In this document: piece after piece, positions 62,586-64,000 of the stretch
Numbering within the stretch: the first letter of the stretch is position 1
Layout of the letters: each line of letters begins with the position of its first letter
DNA from: a bacterium
GTDB taxonomy: Bacteria; Desulfobacterota; Binatia; DP-6
Reading direction: 5' to 3'
DNA length: 64,000 nt
Assembly: GCA_026129405.1 (NCBI GenBank)
Contig: JAHCID010000007.1
Span: 62,001 to 126,000 of the forward strand
Notes under the pieces: model-generated
Databases searched by the model: none
What the model was told of the DNA's origin: nothing
Seen by the model: only the letters and a program-made list of their open reading frames with translations
Made by a program: the position numbers and the translations under genes

Positions 62586-63452
62586 CTAGCAGATCGCCGT
62601 GGCCGCCGCGCCGCCGCGGGCCGCGAGGAAGGCCTCGCTGCGCGCCCACAGCTCGGCGGCGAGCGCGGCGTCGTTCGCGAGCGGCAGCGGCGCCTTCGGC
62701 GCGCAGCGGTCGTAGTAGAGGCCGCTTTCGCGCCCCGCCTCCTCGGAGGTGGCGCAGTGGAGCGTCGTCCGTGCGCCCTCCTGGTTGGAGATCATGCGGC
62801 GGGTGACGAGCGGCCGGATCGGCCAGGGGATGCGGCGCCAGGCGTCCGAGGCGACCACGCCGGGGTGCAGCGCGTAGACCGTCACCCCGGTGCCGGCGAG
62901 CCGGCGCGCCAGCTCCTGCGTGAAGAGGACGTTGCAGAGCTTCGAGACCGCGTACTCCTGGAGGCCCGTGAAGCTCGGCGTCGAGCGCTCGAGCACCGTC
63001 CAGTCGATGCCGCGCGCGTCGAAGTGCGCCTTGCTCGCGACGTTGACGATGCGCGCCGGCGCCGAGGCCACGAGCCGCGGCAGCAGCCGCTGCGTCAGCA
63101 GGAAGTGCCCGAGATGGTTGGTGCCGAAGTGCAGCTCGAAGCCGTCGGCGGTGAGGCCGCGCTGGCCGGCGACCCCGGCGTTGTTGACGAGGAGATGCAG
63201 CGGCAGCCCGGTCGCGAGGAAGGCGTCGGCAGCGCGGCGCACCGAGGCGAGCGACCCCAGGTCGAGTTCCAGCAGCTCGACCTGGGCCGAGCCCGTGGCC
63301 TCTCGGATGGCGGCCACGGCCTCGCGACCCTTCTCCCGGCTGCGGCTGGCGACGAAGACCAGCAGGCCCCGCCGGGCCAGGTCCAGCGCCGTCGCGCGGC
63401 CGATGCCCGTGTTCGCCCCCGTGACGAGGGCCACCGTCGTCCCGTCGCGCAT
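62586..63452 (-). CDS. SDR (retinol-dehydrogenase-like)
   Basis: 288 residues. VTGANTGIGRATALDLARRG, NNAGV, YAVSK catalytic Tyr-Lys and HPGVV match the retinol/WWOX-like subgroup. NADPH-dependent reduction of a lipid ketone or aldehyde. ATG 63452 is six bases after a -10. Confidence 0.9.
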   Translation of the reverse strand: MRDGTTVALVTGANTGIGRATALDLARRGLLVFVASRSREKGREAVAAIREATGSAQVELLELDLGSLASVRRAADAFLATGLPLHLLVNNAGVAGQRGLTADGFELHFGTNHLGHFLLTQRLLPRLVASAPARIVNVASKAHFDARGIDWTVLERSTPSFTGLQEYAVSKLCNVLFTQELARRLAGTGVTVYALHPGVVASDAWRRIPWPIRPLVTRRMISNQEGARTTLHCATSEEAGRESGLYYDRCAPKAPLPLANDAALAAELWARSEAFLAARGGAAATAIC

Positions 63453-63458
63453 GCCGCG

Positions 63459-63487
63459 GGACTACACCGCGACGCGGGGGATCGCCA
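63459..63487 (-). promoter_or_regulatory. Leaderless promoter of SDR gene
   Basis: Minus strand TGGCGA (63487-63482), 17-base spacer, TAGTCC (63464-63459), six bases (CGCGGC), ATG 63452. Confidence 0.5.
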
Positions 63488-63516
63488 CGACGCATCCGGC
63501 GTGGCACTCACCGGAC

Positions 63517-63930
63517 ATGCCAGACTTCTCCCTCTTCGGCGACGAGCACGTGCGCCAGTACGAGGCCACCGGCGGCAAGGTCGGCCACGACTGGAACGGC
63601 ACCAGCATCCTCATCCTGCACACACGCGGCCGCAGGACCGGCGCGAGGCACAAGAACCCGCTCATCTACGGGCGCGACGGCGACGCCTTCGTCATCGTCG
63701 CCTCGAAGGGCGGCGCCCCCGAGCACCCGGGCTGGTACAAGAACCTCCTCGCCCACCCCGAGGTCGAGATCCAGGTTCGGGACCAGGTGATCCCGGTCAC
63801 CGCCCGCACCGCGACGCCGGCGGAGAAGCAGCGCGTCTGGCCGACGATGACGAAAGAGTGGCCGGACTACGACGGCTACCAGCGCAGGACCGCGCGCGAC
63901 ATCCCGGTCGTCCTGCTGACGCGGCGCTGA
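63517..63930 (+). CDS. Deazaflavin (F420)-dependent nitroreductase-like protein (Ddn)
   Basis: 137 residues. MPDFSLFGDEHVRQYEATGG, then SILILHTRGRRTGARHKNPL and FVIVASKGGAPEHPGWYKNL are the Ddn signature; residues binding F420 (SKGG, HPGWYKN) are intact. Reduces quinones or enones with F420H2. Short gap of 64 bases to the divergent SDR start. Confidence 0.9.
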   Translation: MPDFSLFGDEHVRQYEATGGKVGHDWNGTSILILHTRGRRTGARHKNPLIYGRDGDAFVIVASKGGAPEHPGWYKNLLAHPEVEIQVRDQVIPVTARTATPAEKQRVWPTMTKEWPDYDGYQRRTARDIPVVLLTRR

Positions 63931-63934
63931 CGCG

Positions 63935-64000
63935 TCAGTCGCTGCGCACGCGGACGACGACCGCGTCGATCCGCTCGAGCCGCACGGCGGCGTCGAAGAA
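63935..64000 (-). CDS. C-terminal end of an unidentified gene
   Basis: Reading into the window's right edge on the minus strand gives 21 codons ending FFDAAVRLERIDAVVVRVRSD then TGA. It is the only frame with a stop placed just after a convergent gene, so a real 3' end is plausible. Family cannot be told. Confidence 0.4.
   Translation of the reverse strand, partial: FFDAAVRLERIDAVVVRVRSD

Noticed and set aside
1-64000. tRNA, rRNA and CRISPR arrays
   Set aside because: No TPsiC-type GTTCGAA context with a cloverleaf, no rRNA-like sequence and no spaced repeats were found by reading both strands; a covariance search would decide.

Overview
The window is a very GC-rich, densely packed bacterial chromosome segment; no plasmid, phage or rRNA region is visible. 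Gene content suggests a deltaproteobacterium-like or Binatota-type soil or groundwater bacterium: many acyl-CoA and short-chain dehydrogenase enzymes, F420-type oxidoreductases, paired ferritin-like di-iron proteins, ArsS arsenosugar genes, Gram-negative outer-membrane barrels, type IV minor pilins and secreted proteins of uncertain function. The taxonomic call is inference from gene content only.

Left part (1-16 kb): a minus-strand operon of an outer-membrane barrel protein, a DUF4911 protein and a di-iron protein (cut by the window edge); an RNase Z-like hydrolase with an F420-type split-barrel enzyme; a membrane M50 peptidase; two tandem MFE-2-like short-chain dehydrogenases; GlgX; an MFS exporter; a secreted PAF-acetylhydrolase-like enzyme; an orphan Hpt protein; and an operon of an unknown protein, ArsS and the matching glycosyltransferase.

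Middle (16-39 kb): a frameshifted REP-associated transposase relic; a three-gene operon of a small subunit, a GMC oxidoreductase and an E2-like acyltransferase that lacks the usual catalytic His; a minor-pilin cluster (FimT/PilV/PilW/giant PilX) that looks less GC-rich than its surroundings; then a long plus-strand run with Xaa-Pro aminopeptidase, nitroreductase, enoyl-CoA hydratase, MFS, HAD, thioesterase and CoA-transferase. A PaaX-type regulator is translationally coupled to a fatty-acid desaturase. An MBL/VOC pair is divergent from a PlsC-type acyltransferase. An amidase, two alpha/beta hydrolases and an Smr protein form a tight operon, followed by a molbindin and a split-barrel protein.

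Right part (39-64 kb): a phosphate-selective-porin-like barrel; a cluster of enoyl-CoA hydratase, split-barrel protein and aldehyde dehydrogenase; a DUF4380/SMP-30 pair; an MgtA-type ATPase with an N-terminal frameshift; an AroE-like enzyme; MAPEG; an adenylate cyclase; a type Ic aminotransferase; an L,D-transpeptidase; an acyltransferase-3 protein; a two-gene small-protein/nucleotidyltransferase module; a Gly-linker secreted protein; a Gfo/Idh/MocA oxidoreductase; a second di-iron protein; an ammonium transporter; an ABC-F ATPase; an SDR and a Ddn-like F420 enzyme.

The most striking window-wide pattern is regulatory. At least ten genes that lack a Shine-Dalgarno sequence have a TAnnnn -10 hexamer ending 5-7 (mostly exactly 6) bases before the start codon, several with a recognisable -35 at 17-19 bases. 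This is the signature of leaderless transcription. Genes with clear GGAGG-type sites coexist with them, so the organism seems to use both modes, and the pattern helps to choose start codons. The best candidate for an undescribed system is the 55.0-55.7 kb pair of a 72-residue protein and a minimal nucleotidyltransferase.
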